64,000 nt of DNA from Vombatus ursinus (taxonomy: Eukaryota; Chordata; Mammalia; Diprotodontia; Vombatidae): NCBI RefSeq assembly GCF_900497805.2, contig NW_020954610.1:19558429-19622428 (forward strand). The letters run 5' to 3'. Made by a program: the position numbers and the translations under genes. Of this stretch, positions 32,136 to 43,659 are shown in pieces (positions within the stretch are counted from its first letter, which is position 1; each line of letters starts with the position of its first letter). Under the pieces are notes generated by a model that saw only the letters and a program-made list of their open reading frames with translations, ran no database searches and had not been told where the DNA came from.

Positions 32136-34423
32136 TAGTTTCTATATGCCAAAAGAAAACGGTTTTAGTAATAGTTTCCTACAGAATATACACTGGATAA
32201 GGAAATGGGGATGGTCGCATGAGTTACTGTTTCAGGATAGTTTGGCTATCCTGACGGACTTGGCTATTTTATATCTCTAGTCTTTCAGCATTTAGTTGCT
32301 TAGTAGTGGGGATGGTACCTCCCTCCCCCAGATATCATAAAAGAAGTCAGAGGTTCAGTTAGAGTTCAGGGAAAATTGTGTGGGCAGAACTCTAGGAAGG
32401 TAGGAATTGATATCTGAGGTGAGGGAGAAATGAAGAAGAAACACCTGGGGATGACTGTAGTCACAGGAGAAATTAACTACTGGGCTGTTGGCCATTGTTT
32501 CCACATATCTTTTAACACCAAGCATGGAAAATGAGTTATTCACTCACTAGTGAACTTGTTAAAAAATCTTATTTTAGCCTTTTTTTTTCATCAGAGACAT
32601 TTCCTCTCCCTACGACTTCACCAGTCACTGAACCCTCCCTTTCTTTATGAAAAAGGATAACATTTAAGAAAAACCAACCAATATGAGAAGGGCATCTGAA
32701 AGTGTATAACACATTCCACATCCATGGTCCATTCTCTATCCCCACCCTGACCTCTGGTGTGAACTATTACCATATGAATAATTACAATGGTGATAGTATA
32801 ACATCTTTCCATTTAAGAGCTCAAAGATCTTTTATATGTAGATTGTGTCTTAGTGACACTAAAGCAACATGTTTAAAAGTGAAACATTTCATTTATCTAA
32901 TGATTTAACATTATATAAGTCTCTGCTCTTCCTCAAAAACAAACAAAAAAAACCCCAAGAAACAAAACTCCATGCACATTTGACTGAATCCATTCTTCTA
33001 AGAATAAATAGCATAGCTAGTGAAACTGATTCTCCTTTGTGTTGTGAATGGACAGGGTGAGTTGAGGTGTCTATAATGGCTCCTCAGGTGGCCCCCTGAT
33101 TCAGAAGAAAGAGTGCTCTCATTTCTTTCCATCCCCCCATGGCATGAAATGTATATAGACTTAATTTCATACAGTATTCTCAGTTGGTGCCATAAAATTA
33201 CAATAGTAGGTAGCATGAGGTTATAGGTGACTAATAACCCTGTAAGAACAGTGTTACCAATGGAAAATTAGCCAACTGAGGTCTCAGTAGGGTTTTTATG
33301 ACTTTATAATAGGGTTTCATTATTGTATTTATGGCATTATAGCAATTACATCATAGCAATTATGGGGCACACCTGGATTATCATATTGAGAGGACCTGAA
33401 TTTCATTCCAAAGTAGTGACACAGCTAGGGATGAAACTAAATGAGGAATGACAATATCATAATTGGTTGTTGTCTTCATCATTTATACCCCAAGAAAGGT
33501 TTTCCCTCTTCCTTAGCCTCCATCCAATCCCCCCATTTCCTAAACCTTGGAGTGTGAGAAGTTTTCTGTAGACCTTGGACCTGAGGTCCCTTCTGATGGT
33601 GCAAGGTGACCACTGGTCACCACAGCTGCAGCAAGAGAAATAGGGACAGAACAAAGGTGAGCCTCTTTCTCTCCTCGGGCTGTAAAACACAATTATCACT
33701 GAAACAATGTTATAAATGGGAGTTAGGTTCCCCAGTGAGTCCTCAAAAATGTATTTAACTCACAATGTAGCTAAACTACCACATTAATTGTTCTGTATTA
33801 ATATCAGGAGCAATAATACTACAATTTTAGCTACATTAAATAGGCTTTTGTGGACTGGCCTGGGATTCTAAATATCTCTATAAAAGGTAACGTTAAGCCT
33901 ATATATTTCCTGCTGAAAGTAATTTCTTTGTTCCCTTTACTGCTTTCTATGTCTGCTACACTCTGACACCCATACTGGGAAGACTGCCACTGGGCAGCAG
34001 GCATACAATTTTAAAGAGCAAGTTAAAAAAAATGCAGCCCTGCTTCAAATTGAGCATTTGACTCATATACAAAAAACAGTTCATTGTGCTACAAAATTGC
34101 CAGAAAAGTAATGAGGTGACTAATTATAAAAATATCATTCAGTTTTAATATTGTAGGGCTATATTTTCAAAGAGCAGTATAAGGGAGTATTATATAATAG
34201 TTATATTTCTAATTGGTTTAGTCTTCTACCTATGTACATAATCAATGACAGACCATGCACACACATGCACCATGTTTAAGACAATACATATAACATAGTG
34301 GGCTCAAGATATAACAAGTTGAAGAAAAACTTAGTTACCTTATAACAAGGCTCAGACCCAGGCAATAGTTCTCTTGCTTTCCACATACATATATGTATGT
34401 AAGTGTATTTGTGCAGCACCATC
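32136..34423. other. No recognisable feature
   Basis: About 2.3 kb without a repeat, exon or RNA gene I can support. Short random open frames only. Confidence 0.45.
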
Positions 34424-34512
34424 AAACAATATTTATTGAGCATCTACTGTATACAAGACCCTGGGCCAGACAGATATAAGACAGAGAGAGACCATGCTCT
34501 CAAGGGGCTGAT
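34424..34512 (-). mobile_element. L2 3'-end fragment
   Basis: 'caatatttattgagcatcta', 'ctctcaaggggctgatg'. Confidence 0.6.
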
Positions 34513-34669
34513 GTGTTTTTCTTTTGTCAGGTAAACATTGAGATGTGGGACTGACTGAAAGTCAGTTCTTTATTTAGGAAAACAATTTTCATGCAGTTGT
34601 CCATTTCAGGTGAGGAAGCTGAAGAATAGAGAAATTGTCAGCCTACGCACAAGGTGGAGTCAAAATTAG

Positions 34670-35045
34670 GGTCACTGGATCATGGATTTAGAATTAAAAG
34701 ACTCTTAAAAACTACATGGTCCAGTGAGAAGGGAGCTGGCTTGGGAGTCTGGGATCAAATACTGCCACTTTTATTTATTTGTGCAACCTTAGGCAAGTTA
34801 CCTAACATCTCTGGGCCTTGGTTTCCTCATCTGCAAAAGGAAGATATTGGACTAAATAGACTTGAGGTCCCTTCCATCTCAAGATCTAGATCCTATAATC
34901 AGCAAGGCCCTTATTATACAGAAGAAACTGCTTGAGCTCAGAAAGGTTGTGACTTATTCAAATCACACAGCAGTGACAAACAGAGATGCAAAGGTAGGAT
35001 AGAGCAGAGATTCAAATCCAATCTAGAATGTGAATTTCCACTTTA
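34670..35045 (-). mobile_element. MIR-type SINE split by a MIR3-type SINE
   Basis: Antisense MIR pieces flank a sense element. The left piece is 'atttagaattaaaagactct'. The right piece is 'cagaagaaactgcttgagct', 'aatcacacagcagtgacaaa', 'attcaaatccaatctagaat'. Confidence 0.6.
34708..34895 (+). mobile_element. MIR3-type SINE nested in a MIR
   Basis: 'gggagctggcttgggagtct', 'accttaggcaagttacctaa', 'ttgaggtcccttccatctca'. Confidence 0.72.
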
Positions 35046-35658
35046 TTGCTAACTTTTGCAACCCCACACATTATTTTATGTAAGTAGGATGTAGGCATAC
35101 AAGCATATATACATATCAATTACATATACAGGTATTTTTCAGTGAGTTACTTTAGAAAATTGCTGTTAAAACAATTCCAAAATAATTATTATTGCCTGAA
35201 TTATTTCCACCATTTTGCTCTTTGGACAAAATTAACCATACCGGAAGAACAAAGGTAGCACCCAGCCCCACTTCATAAAGACAAAAAGTGTGAGTATTGA
35301 CTTACTGGGCAAAGCTATGTTCTTGGTTCTGAAACTGTTGAACCTTCCCATTTCAGTATTCAAAATACTGGCTATGGCAAAGATGGAAGACTGGCTTCCA
35401 TTATCTCTACATCTACTTGGAAAAGTATAGGAGGGAGGAGCAAGATGAATTTAAACCAAATTAGCAAACAATTTCATAGTTCAGTCAAAACAACATTTTT
35501 TTTTTAATTTTAAGTTTTGGCTTTAATTACTCCTGGCTCTTCTTATTTGCATGTGTAGAGTTATCTTCTATTTTCCAATTCGTGTGAAATAATGAAACAA
35601 ATAAACAACACTTTAGCTACATAAGTAAGTTTTAAGGAGACAAGATGTTAGATTTTAC

Positions 35659-35662
<4 letters not shown>

Positions 35663-35712
<50 letters not shown>
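35663..35712. repeat. (GA)n microsatellite
   Basis: About 24 almost pure GA units. Confidence 0.95.
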
Positions 35713-35715
<3 letters not shown>

Positions 35716-35865
35716 AGAGATTATGAAGAGTTCCAAAACTTCCTGTCTTACCATTAACCTTCATCCTATTCCCCTCCCTCTCAATTTACATTAAAGACCC
35801 AAATGATGTTAACTCTTCCAAGGGAACTATTGTTTTAGTTTTGGAGTTTAGGTCTGTTATGAACC

Positions 35866-36182
35866 AATAAATAAATAAGCATTTATTAACTTCCATAGCA
35901 GGCAGTGTACTAACTGCTAGAAATACCAAAAAAAAAAAAAATGCAAAAGACACTCCTAGCCCTCAAGGAGTTTATGATCTAGTGAGGGAGACAACATGCA
36001 AACAAACTCGGAGGATGACCAGAGAGAATTCCCAGAGTTGAGAGATTGAGGATCTTGTTTGTGGAATACCTAGGAGGCTGTTCATGGTGGGGAGTAAGGT
36101 GTAAGAAGACTGGAAAGGTAGGAGGGGGCCAGGTTTTAATTTTGCTTCTTGAGGCAATAGGAAGATTGTAATATGAGAGGCA
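35866..36182 (-). mobile_element. L2 LINE 3' region
   Basis: 'agcatttattaacttccata', 'agccctcaaggagtttatga', 'gacaacatgcaaacaaac', 'ttcttgaggcaatagga': the antisense L2 3' UTR running into the end of the ORF. Confidence 0.75.
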
Positions 36183-36640
36183 GCCCTAGACAGTAGAGCA
36201 GAGGTGTCAAACATGCTACCTGCAGCAGACTATAGCCTGAACCAGATTAAAGTGTAATTGGGAAATATTTAACAAAATAAATGAGAACACAGTAGAATAT
36301 AACTAATGATGATATGTGGTTTTCTATGTCAATAGGTATCCTGCAGGGATCCTTACATACATTTTAAATGGCCCCGGTTTCTATTTGAATTTGACACCAT
36401 TGCCATAGAGGATAGAGAGGTAGCCTTGGACTCAGGTTGACCTGGGTTCAAATCTTGCCTCCAACACATACTGATTGTGTAATCATGGACAAATCATTTA
36501 ACAAATCATTTAACATTCTCAGCAACTGTCTAATGCCAGGCATTGAAGAACAGCTGCTGATCCATCTATATTAATAGAAGAAATTTTTCACCAGAGACTT
36601 TCTTACACCAATGAAATCACAAATGGTGATCATGAAACAA
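36183..36640 (+). mobile_element. tRNA-derived SINE split by a hAT MITE
   Basis: Head remnant 'gccctagacagtagag'. The body resumes at 36403 with 'gacctgggttcaaatcttgc'. The tail 'gcaactgtctaatgccag...caatgaaatcacaa' is of the same type as at 27.0 kb. Confidence 0.7.
36199..36402. mobile_element. hAT MITE (terminal 'CAGAGGTGTCAAA')
   Basis: Begins 'cagaggtgtcaaac' and ends 'tttgacaccattg', its near complement. Flanking octamers cagtagag (36191-36198) and ccatagag (36403-36410) agree at 6 of 8 positions, consistent with an aged hAT target duplication. Confidence 0.85.
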
Positions 36641-38155
36641 AAAAACTAAAAAAAAAAAACCAACCCTCAAAATGAAGACTGTAATACAAAACAGACTGAA
36701 ACAACTGCCCAAATATGCAACAGCTTTGAAGCTTGACTGCTGGGCAGCTCTGAAACAAATAACAGTTTGATCTGAGGAATTTCTACAAATATGTAATAGA
36801 AAGTAGGAAGATACAGAAAGAAAAAATTTAACAGTGCAATTAAAAAAATCTATTCAAAGGTCAAATTGAAATAACATTGCTGAAAAAAAATTACAAAGTA
36901 ACTATGATAGTTTTACTTGTTGTCCAAGGCTATTTCTTCAATGACAGCTAGAAAATGTTAATGTTTCAATGTCCTTTATGCCAAAATGACCAGTTCATTT
37001 AAATTGTGGGTTGGAATTAGGGTATAATTTTTATTTAAGGACTTCATGCTTCTTTCTACCTTTTTTTTTGGTTGCAGTTTTGAGCACTAGGGAAACATAG
37101 TCTGAAGAAAGTACACAAGTCATATCAGACCTTGGTTCTTGAAACTGCTAATTTTGTGCACCAAGCTGTATTGTTTATAGTGTAACGAAGGAGATTTGGT
37201 CTAGAATCTCAAGAAAAATATCACATATTCTCACTCTCATTTTATATTATTCTGAAGAAAAAAGTATGCCTTTTTGTAATTTAGAACTAAATTACTGTTT
37301 TAGCTCAAAGTCTTCACATCACAGTGTTAAGGAGTAAGGGTCACAGGGAAGTTAGGAGTTCTGAAATCTGATAATGTGTTATAAGACTTTAAACTATTAA
37401 AATAGTAGTTCAAATTAAGCCCAGGTTTATAAACTGGAAGTTTTGTGGTAGAAGAGGAGGTGATGTGGTAAAGGGAGAGATAGAATGTATGAAACAAGCT
37501 GGTTATTACAGTCCTATTATGCCTAGAATTAAGTGAGCCTTCTTGTTAGACCCAATAAATAAATGGCATTGAAGGAGCAGCAATATACAACCACCTTTGG
37601 GGTTTGCCCTCGCACTTCTAAAAGCTCTCAACATCTACCCCAGGTCTGATCACATTAGACCTTTTCCTGGGGATAAACCAGTGATTTTCATCTTCAGGAA
37701 GGTAGCAGCATGGTGATATGGTAGCTATCTCTACCATCATCACCACCACCACTACCACCATCCACTGCCCCCACAGTCTTCATGTATTAATTAACATAGC
37801 ACTAGGAAAAATAGGTATAATGATGTCAATAAAAGACTTCTATCTTTTCTCTCTGCAAATTTATTTTTATACTTAGCTTATGTCTTACATACTATATTAC
37901 CTTGGGCTACATATCTATTTATAAAATGCTTCTTCCCAAACCTTATTCCTCAAACTAGTTTCCTCCCTGACACTGACAGGTTTTGGTTACAAAATTATAG
38001 CCAGTAATATGAAAAAATTTACTTTCATACCTGTATACAAAATCATTTTTAGCAATAACAAACAGTCTCACAGTTATTTATGCACATTTCTTTATCTTTG
38101 GCATGCATTTTATTATAAATCATTTCCTTGAAGTATACAAAGTATCTTTTGACAG
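36641..38155. other. No recognisable feature apart from a CCA-rich run
   Basis: 'accaccaccactaccaccat' repeats lie at about 37733-37770. I see nothing else. Confidence 0.45.
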
Positions 38156-38277
38156 GATCATAGACTCTTTAGAGACTGAAGGGATCTCAGACCTGGTCTA
38201 CCCTCTCATTTTGCAGATGAGAAACTGAGGTTCAGAGGTCAAATGACTTGCCCAAGGTCACAGAGCTAGTCTAAGTC
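38156..38277 (-). mobile_element. MIR-type SINE
   Basis: Antisense MIR: 'ctcattttgcagatgagaaa', 'aatgacttgcccaaggtcac'. Confidence 0.8.
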
Positions 38278-39922
38278 ATTTATGCACAGAAAAAAGATTA
38301 ACTATATCTGAAATTGATTTGACAGGTGTGATTTATAAAACCCTTAAGTTTAAATGATAGTCACTTTTCTATCTCTTATGCAAGGCCTATGACGACATTG
38401 GGTCTAATGTGCCCCAAAGAAATAGCCCCCAAATTAATATCATCCAATTTCTCCTTTCCCCCACATATTTTAGAATGAATGGCTGGAAACACCTGTGAGA
38501 AATTTTTGAATGGTCATTCTCTGAAGTCTATAAGATCTTCTTTGCCCCCAGAATGAAACCCATCACCATCACTTTTTTCACATTGATCTCAGATTTCAGT
38601 TAAACAGACATGTATTTTCACTTGGGCTGGTTGCTCTTACTATCTGATGCAATTGGCACTGAAAAGATGAAATGGGAAATATTTGTAAAGTTTCTATTAC
38701 GGTAGATTTTTGTTGTTCTTTTTTTGGTTTTGTTTTCTTAGAAACAATGAAATCTCAGTCAAATAAAATTGACCTTTTTAATGAAGTGCTAAGAGATTAT
38801 TAAATCTGTGTTTATCAGAGAGTTTTCTATTCCATTAACCCTGGTCACATTGGAATGTCTAGGTCTTTGTGAACATGCATGAAAGCACTAGGCTTCAAGA
38901 TAGTTAACCAATGTATTTCATGCAAATTCAGCACATTTTTCATAGCTGCAGCAATTATTGTGTTTATGTGTTTGTATGTGTATGTGTATACTTTGGATGG
39001 GAAGAGGCATATGAGAATAATAATTCCCAAGAAAACTCTACCCATACATTCAATGATATTTGCGTGTAGTTGTCAAAATTCATTTTGATTTGGTAAAAAC
39101 TAATTTGGATCCCTGTAATTCTTTCATCCATGTCATATTTTACTTCATGATAAAATTATATATGTAAGGTAATCATATATTGAAAACACTTCAGATAAAG
39201 CCATTAAGTGATCAGATTAAGAATTAACATAACATTCTAAAAATGTGAGTTTTTCACATAATTATGGACATTTTATTTTAACTAACACATGCAGTTCCTT
39301 GAATGGTGATTGCCAGAAGATCATAGAACTGGAATATAATTCAACTTTTTAAAGTTATCCTTGGACTTTCAGGGAATATCTAAGAAGGAATAAAACTATT
39401 TTCTTGATTGGGGAATTAAATAAGTGTAAAAAGCTTCTTAACTATTTAAACCCACCCAATTATCTAATATAACCAAGTGTAAAATTGGTCTTTCAATATT
39501 CTTCAGAAAATAAGAAATTCTCTTACTGAAAGCATACATTCTCATACATTTGTTACTTTTTATACACAGCTGGCTCCTGATTTGTCTTATCCTTAGCTGA
39601 TAAAACATAGTACTTTTGATCTGTTTTCTAAGACACTCAACATCATTTAAATAGGTAAGGAATCTGAATTCCTATTTCCTTGGTCATCTTTTCACCTCCC
39701 CTCCCCTAGATATGTCCTCAAACTCATTATTTCTCACTAAAGTAAGTCCCCAACCCTTAAACATGCTCATTCACAGGACTTCAGGCACAGGAGGTTTGAG
39801 CATCCATCACATACCAAGCCAATTTCTAACAGTTCGAAGACTTCATGCAGTGCAGTTTCTTTTCCATTAGTAGCTGTAATTTGCCATGTTTGTATAAATA
39901 TAGATGTGCTTTTGTGCATCAT
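38278..39922 (-). other. TMEM215 3' flank, includes the probable 3' UTR
   Basis: Downstream of the TMEM215 stop codon on the minus strand. I recognise no repeats, unlike the flanking sequence, which fits a conserved UTR. The poly(A) site cannot be fixed; a minus-strand AATAAA lies near 39272. Confidence 0.4.
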
Positions 39923-40639
39923 TTAAACTATTGTCTCATGGTCCCAACTGATTTGGCTTGAATTGATGTAACAACAGTATCTATCATAAGGACTGCTCTT
40001 GTAGGAACAGACGATGATACTGTCTTGTGGTACAAAGAAAATGCTGTCCTCAGGTTCCGGGCAGTCAGATCTGTCCCAAGTGGAGCACTTTGGTTCCAAG
40101 GTACTGTAGTTGGGGGTGCTCCCTGATGGTAGGAAGGTACCTGAAGGACAGCATCCTTCCAGGTGTCTGGAAGCCTCCTTCTGATCCTCCTTTTGGACCA
40201 GACTCTTGCATTCCTCTTCTCCTGTAGCAATGGTAGTTGTGACAGAACTAGCCACAGGCACCTCTCCCTTTGGGGAAGTATTGCCTCTGAGGTATGTCTT
40301 TTTGACCAACTCATCAGAGCTCCCTTTTCCTGACTCCAGGTCAGATGGGGTCCTCAACAGTTCAATAACTTCCTTGTCCTTTGATTTTTTGAAGCAGGGG
40401 AGTTTTCGACACCAGAGCAGTTCATTCTCAGGCCATTTTGTGCAGCCCTCTGTTTTCCGGGCCAGAGCAATGGCAGCTATACCTGGCAAACAAATTGCAG
40501 GTCCTATGGCAAGGAGGGGGATGTTCCCCAGGGTCTCCCCTTTCATCCCAGAAACAGTGAACATGAAGCCAAAAACAAGGAAGACACTAACCAAGGCTAC
40601 CACCAGTCCAGTCCTCGGGTTGATGTCATCTGGTCTCAT
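39923..40639 (-). CDS. TMEM215: TMEM215, transmembrane protein 215 (complete coding exon)
   Basis: 238 codons, one uninterrupted frame from ATG (40639-40637) to the stop at 39923-39925. The N-terminal residues (MRPDDINPRTGLVVALVSVF...) are essentially those of mammalian TMEM215 as I remember it, which is about 235 aa with its whole ORF in one exon. There are two hydrophobic helices (about residues 10-31 and 38-60), a short linker, then a long soluble tail with the conserved PEPEDSIFFVPQDSIIVCSY, SPYDRYCCYIN and C-terminal WDHETIV blocks. The middle of the tail (about residues 115-190) is where it differs most from the human protein. It is known as a two-pass membrane protein reported at the endoplasmic reticulum with a role in endothelial survival; I infer the same here. 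The start fits the family N-terminus, and a small upstream ORF precedes it. Confidence 0.97.
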   Translation of the reverse strand: MRPDDINPRTGLVVALVSVFLVFGFMFTVSGMKGETLGNIPLLAIGPAICLPGIAAIALARKTEGCTKWPENELLWCRKLPCFKKSKDKEVIELLRTPSDLESGKGSSDELVKKTYLRGNTSPKGEVPVASSVTTTIATGEEECKSLVQKEDQKEASRHLEGCCPSGTFLPSGSTPNYSTLEPKCSTWDRSDCPEPEDSIFFVPQDSIIVCSYKSSPYDRYCCYINSSQISWDHETIV

Positions 40640-40641
40640 CT

Positions 40642-40659
40642 TTATCCCATCCAGTTCAT
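40642..40659 (-). promoter_or_regulatory. Upstream ORF of TMEM215 (MNWMG-stop)
   Basis: Directly upstream on the minus strand: ATG AAC TGG ATG GGA TAA, then AG, then the TMEM215 ATG. The uORF stop lies 2 nt from the main start, and two in-frame uATGs feed the same stop. This could dampen translation if the transcript's 5' UTR includes it. Confidence 0.6.
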
Positions 40660-41300
40660 GAATTGTTTCAGTGAAGAGAGAACAATACTTGAATTCCTTC
40701 TGTCAGAGCTGACGCCAGGGTGGGTAAAATCCAAGGAAAGTTTCCTTTTGCAGACACTCCAGGTCTCTTTCTCTCTCACACTAGTAGCTAGAACACATTG
40801 TCACACACCTATTGGACTATTTGGCAATATCCAGAGCTTCTTTTCCAGTCTCCCAAAGGACTTGCCCAGGGGCAAAGGGATGGAAACTAGTCCCACTCTC
40901 ATCAGAAAAATCCACAGCAGCTGTCCCTCAGCTATTTTCCACGTTTCTAGGAGGCAGGACTGGCTTTTTTCCCCGTACTCTGCATCATGCTGGAAAGGGA
41001 GGTACTTGTTTCTGTCCAGCTTTCCCCGGGGGGTTTCTAATGCCCTTCTTTTGGATATCAGGTCAGATCAGCACATGCAAGTGTTCACCTCCAGGCAGGG
41101 AATCGAATGCTTGTATATGTGTGTGGATAAATGTGAGCATGTCTGTGACAGAGGGAGGCAGGAAGTGTTGGAGAGAAGGAAAGATTTTTGCCTACTCTTG
41201 TTACATCACATTTCGGAGCAAGCTGGGAAACAAAGAAGGACGGGTGTGAGGGAGGGTGGCAGGGGTCAGAAACGGGAATGAGCCTCCAGAGGAACAATAG

Positions 41301-41321
41301 GGCGGGACAATGTGTCCCGCC
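41301..41321. promoter_or_regulatory. GC-box palindrome
   Basis: ggcgggaca-atg-tgtcccgcc: perfect 9-bp arms around 3 nt, presenting the GGCGGG GC-box core on both strands. Confidence 0.8.
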
Positions 41322-41845
41322 AGCCAGGTTTCTCCTGAAGAAAAAGGTAGTAAGTAATGGAAACACCCAGCACAAAGCCTGGCACATACCCCTTTTCCCA
41401 GAGGGAGTTTGGGGAAGGCCGGTGCCGAACACTTGAGTACACAAACTCAACATGGTACTAAAACCATCTGGTCTCGCTGGGTATAGTGCCTCGGAACAAG
41501 GAGGAAGTGAGTGGGCAAAGGAGTGGGGGTGGCTGTTCATGGTTGGGGAGGATGGAAAAAGAGTAGTAGGATGGGAATTAGAAACGCCTGACATCTGATT
41601 GACTACGGCGCTCCAGCCCCGCCCCCCAACCTGAACATAAACTCTCCAACCCAGCCCCCAACCTGTCCCTAAACCTACAAAGCCTCTATTGAACCCCCAT
41701 TTGCTTCCCCCGCACAAAAGCTGGGACCAGGAACAAACTAGCAATTAGGTGGCGCAGCCCAGGAGCGCTGCCCTGACTTCGACCTCCCTTCCCTACTTCC
41801 CTACCTCCTTTCTTATCCGCTCCACTCAGTTGTCTCTCATACTCT

Positions 41846-41941
41846 CCCCCCCCCCCCCCAAGCCAGGTAGAGGAGACTGAGCGAGACTCTGTCCACACGC
41901 TCCACTGATAGGGGTGGGGTGGGGTGGGGTGGGGAGGGGAG
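41846..41941. repeat. G-quadruplex-prone tracts on both strands
   Basis: C14 at 41846-41859 (G14 on the minus strand) and, 50 bp away, a plus-strand GGGGT array of four units followed by GGGGA GGGGA at 41911-41940. It lies within the CpG-rich promoter candidate. Confidence 0.9.
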
Positions 41942-42784
41942 TGGTACGGGCTGAGACTGGAGAGCACCTGCTAACTGCGAACCCTGGTGTTGGGAGCAGC
42001 GAGTGGAGAGTTAAAAGCGAACAAGAGCCCTCCAGGGAAGAGCTCCCAGGGCGGGAGCGCTGCTCACAAAGCAATCTCGGGGTGCACATGTCGATGAAAC
42101 AAACTAGCCACCAAACTAAAGTCACCCACATCCTAGAAGTTAGCTGTGGATGCTGTGGAGGCGGACTTTACTTGCTCTCCTATTTCTCATCATGTGTTTG
42201 CGGACTGCCGACCCAAGCTAGTCTTTCCTTAAGCATCCAGCATCGGATAGCGAGACAGTACAAGGATCTCAGGGTCTCTCTCCCCAAACGCCGTGAATTC
42301 TGCGTGTGTTTATGTCTGGAGGTGGCGAGAAGAGGGCAAATAGGATTACCAGATTCTCCATTCCTTTTCCCACCACTGCGGAACTCCATTAGGCAGGAGA
42401 AATAGGTTGACTCTGCCTAGCACATAGTAAGCTCGTCATAAACGCTTGTCGACTGATTGGCAAACTGATTAGAGTGCATCTTTTTGCTGACTTGGTAGCT
42501 TGCGTTAGGGGAGGACAGGACAACCCTCTTACAACCCCTGTTCGTCTTCGGAACGCTTCTTGAGCTGCTTTAGTTCAGAGGAAGGAAACAGGAGGTAGAA
42601 GGGGGTGGTGAAGAGCAGCAGAGCATAGATCTTGGTGATTGTGTTCAGTGATTCTGGATATAGGTTTTCCAGTTCAATATAAAGATTTGCTCAGAAGACA
42701 CAGCCGATTAAGTTTATTTTCCCAAAGTAGACCCAGTCTGCTTTTCAGGCTTGTGATACCCGGTCTAACTGTAGAGGAAGCATA

Positions 42785-43228
42785 AAAAGTGCTGGATTTG
42801 AACGAATATGACCTGAGTTCGAATTCCAGTTCTGCCATTTATAACCTCTGTGACCTTGGGCACATCACTTAATTTTTCTGATCCTCAGATTCTTCATCTG
42901 TAAAATCAGGGGATTCTAGTAGGGGTTTATTCAGAGATTCCCAAACTGGGGTACCAATAACCCCTGGGAGCACAAGAAGCTTCTGGAAAAGGAATGGGGA
43001 ATATTTAGTGGAGGGGGGGAACCCTATATAATCCTATTCATATTAATAAATTTTATTTCTTGTGTGGAAATGTAGGCTGAACTCTAGAATGTGTTCTTTT
43101 AAAAATATTGAATAGGGTGTTCAGGAAGATTCACTGAAACCCAAGGGATATAGGTACCACAAAAAGTTGGAAACCCTCGGACTAGATAACCTCTAAGATC
43201 CCTTCTAACTTAAAATTTATGATTCCTC
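42785..43228 (+). mobile_element. MIR3-type SINE split by a hAT element
   Basis: 'cctgagttcgaattccagtt', 'gtgaccttgggcacatcac' and 'cttcatctgtaaaatcaggg' lie before it. 'gactagataacctctaagat' then 'cccttctaact' follow at 43180. Confidence 0.8.
42932..43179. mobile_element. hAT-type MITE (terminal 'CAGAGATTCCCAAACT')
   Basis: The left end 'cagagattcccaaactgggg' and right end 'aaagttggaaaccctcg' are diverged inverted repeats, and 'ggtacca' occurs inside both ends. No clean 8-bp duplication remains. Confidence 0.65.
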
Positions 43229-43348
43229 CTGTTCCATTCTCTACAAGTACAGGCAGGGGCTAGATTTCCACTGCATAATAATTCCAGTTGTTCCAGGCTG
43301 TTGAAGGAGAAAGGAATCAAGGAAAGAAGAAAGGAAGGAAAAAAGTGT

Positions 43349-43350
<2 letters not shown>

Positions 43351-43382
<32 letters not shown>
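43351..43382. repeat. (GT)n microsatellite
   Basis: About 16 pure GT units. Confidence 0.95.
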
Positions 43383-43385
<3 letters not shown>

Positions 43386-43659
43386 AGTGTATGTGAATTT
43401 GTGGTTGCAGGTTTTGTTGAGCTGTCCAGGTTAACCTCAAAGAATGGGAGAAGACACTACCAAATGATCATTTCTTCCTATGCCCTCTTTTTCATTTTTT
43501 GAGGTTTGTCCTTAGCTTTACCTAACTTCCTTTAGGAAAGAGTGTGGGGTTCCCAGATTTTTGTTTTATATGTAAAGTAAATGTTATTTTCATAATTTCT
43601 TCTAGAGAAATTCCACTTACGAGCTCAACATAGGTCACTTCAGACCTAGTCCAATTTCT

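Larger units (their letters stand above)
41290..42560 (-). promoter_or_regulatory. CpG-rich promoter candidate of TMEM215
   Basis: The densest CpG cluster in the window, in an otherwise CpG-poor region, beginning about 650 bp upstream of the TMEM215 start codon. It holds GC boxes (ggcggg at 41301 and ccccgcccc near 41617), repeated G-tracts, and almost no repeats. TMEM215 is known to have a non-coding first exon; this is its likely site, but I cannot fix the exon borders. Confidence 0.65.

Noticed and set aside
41085-42405. Long overlapping open frames on both strands over the TMEM215 promoter region
   Set aside because: GC-rich sequence has few stops. The frames overlap each other and show no protein family, so they are best explained by base composition.
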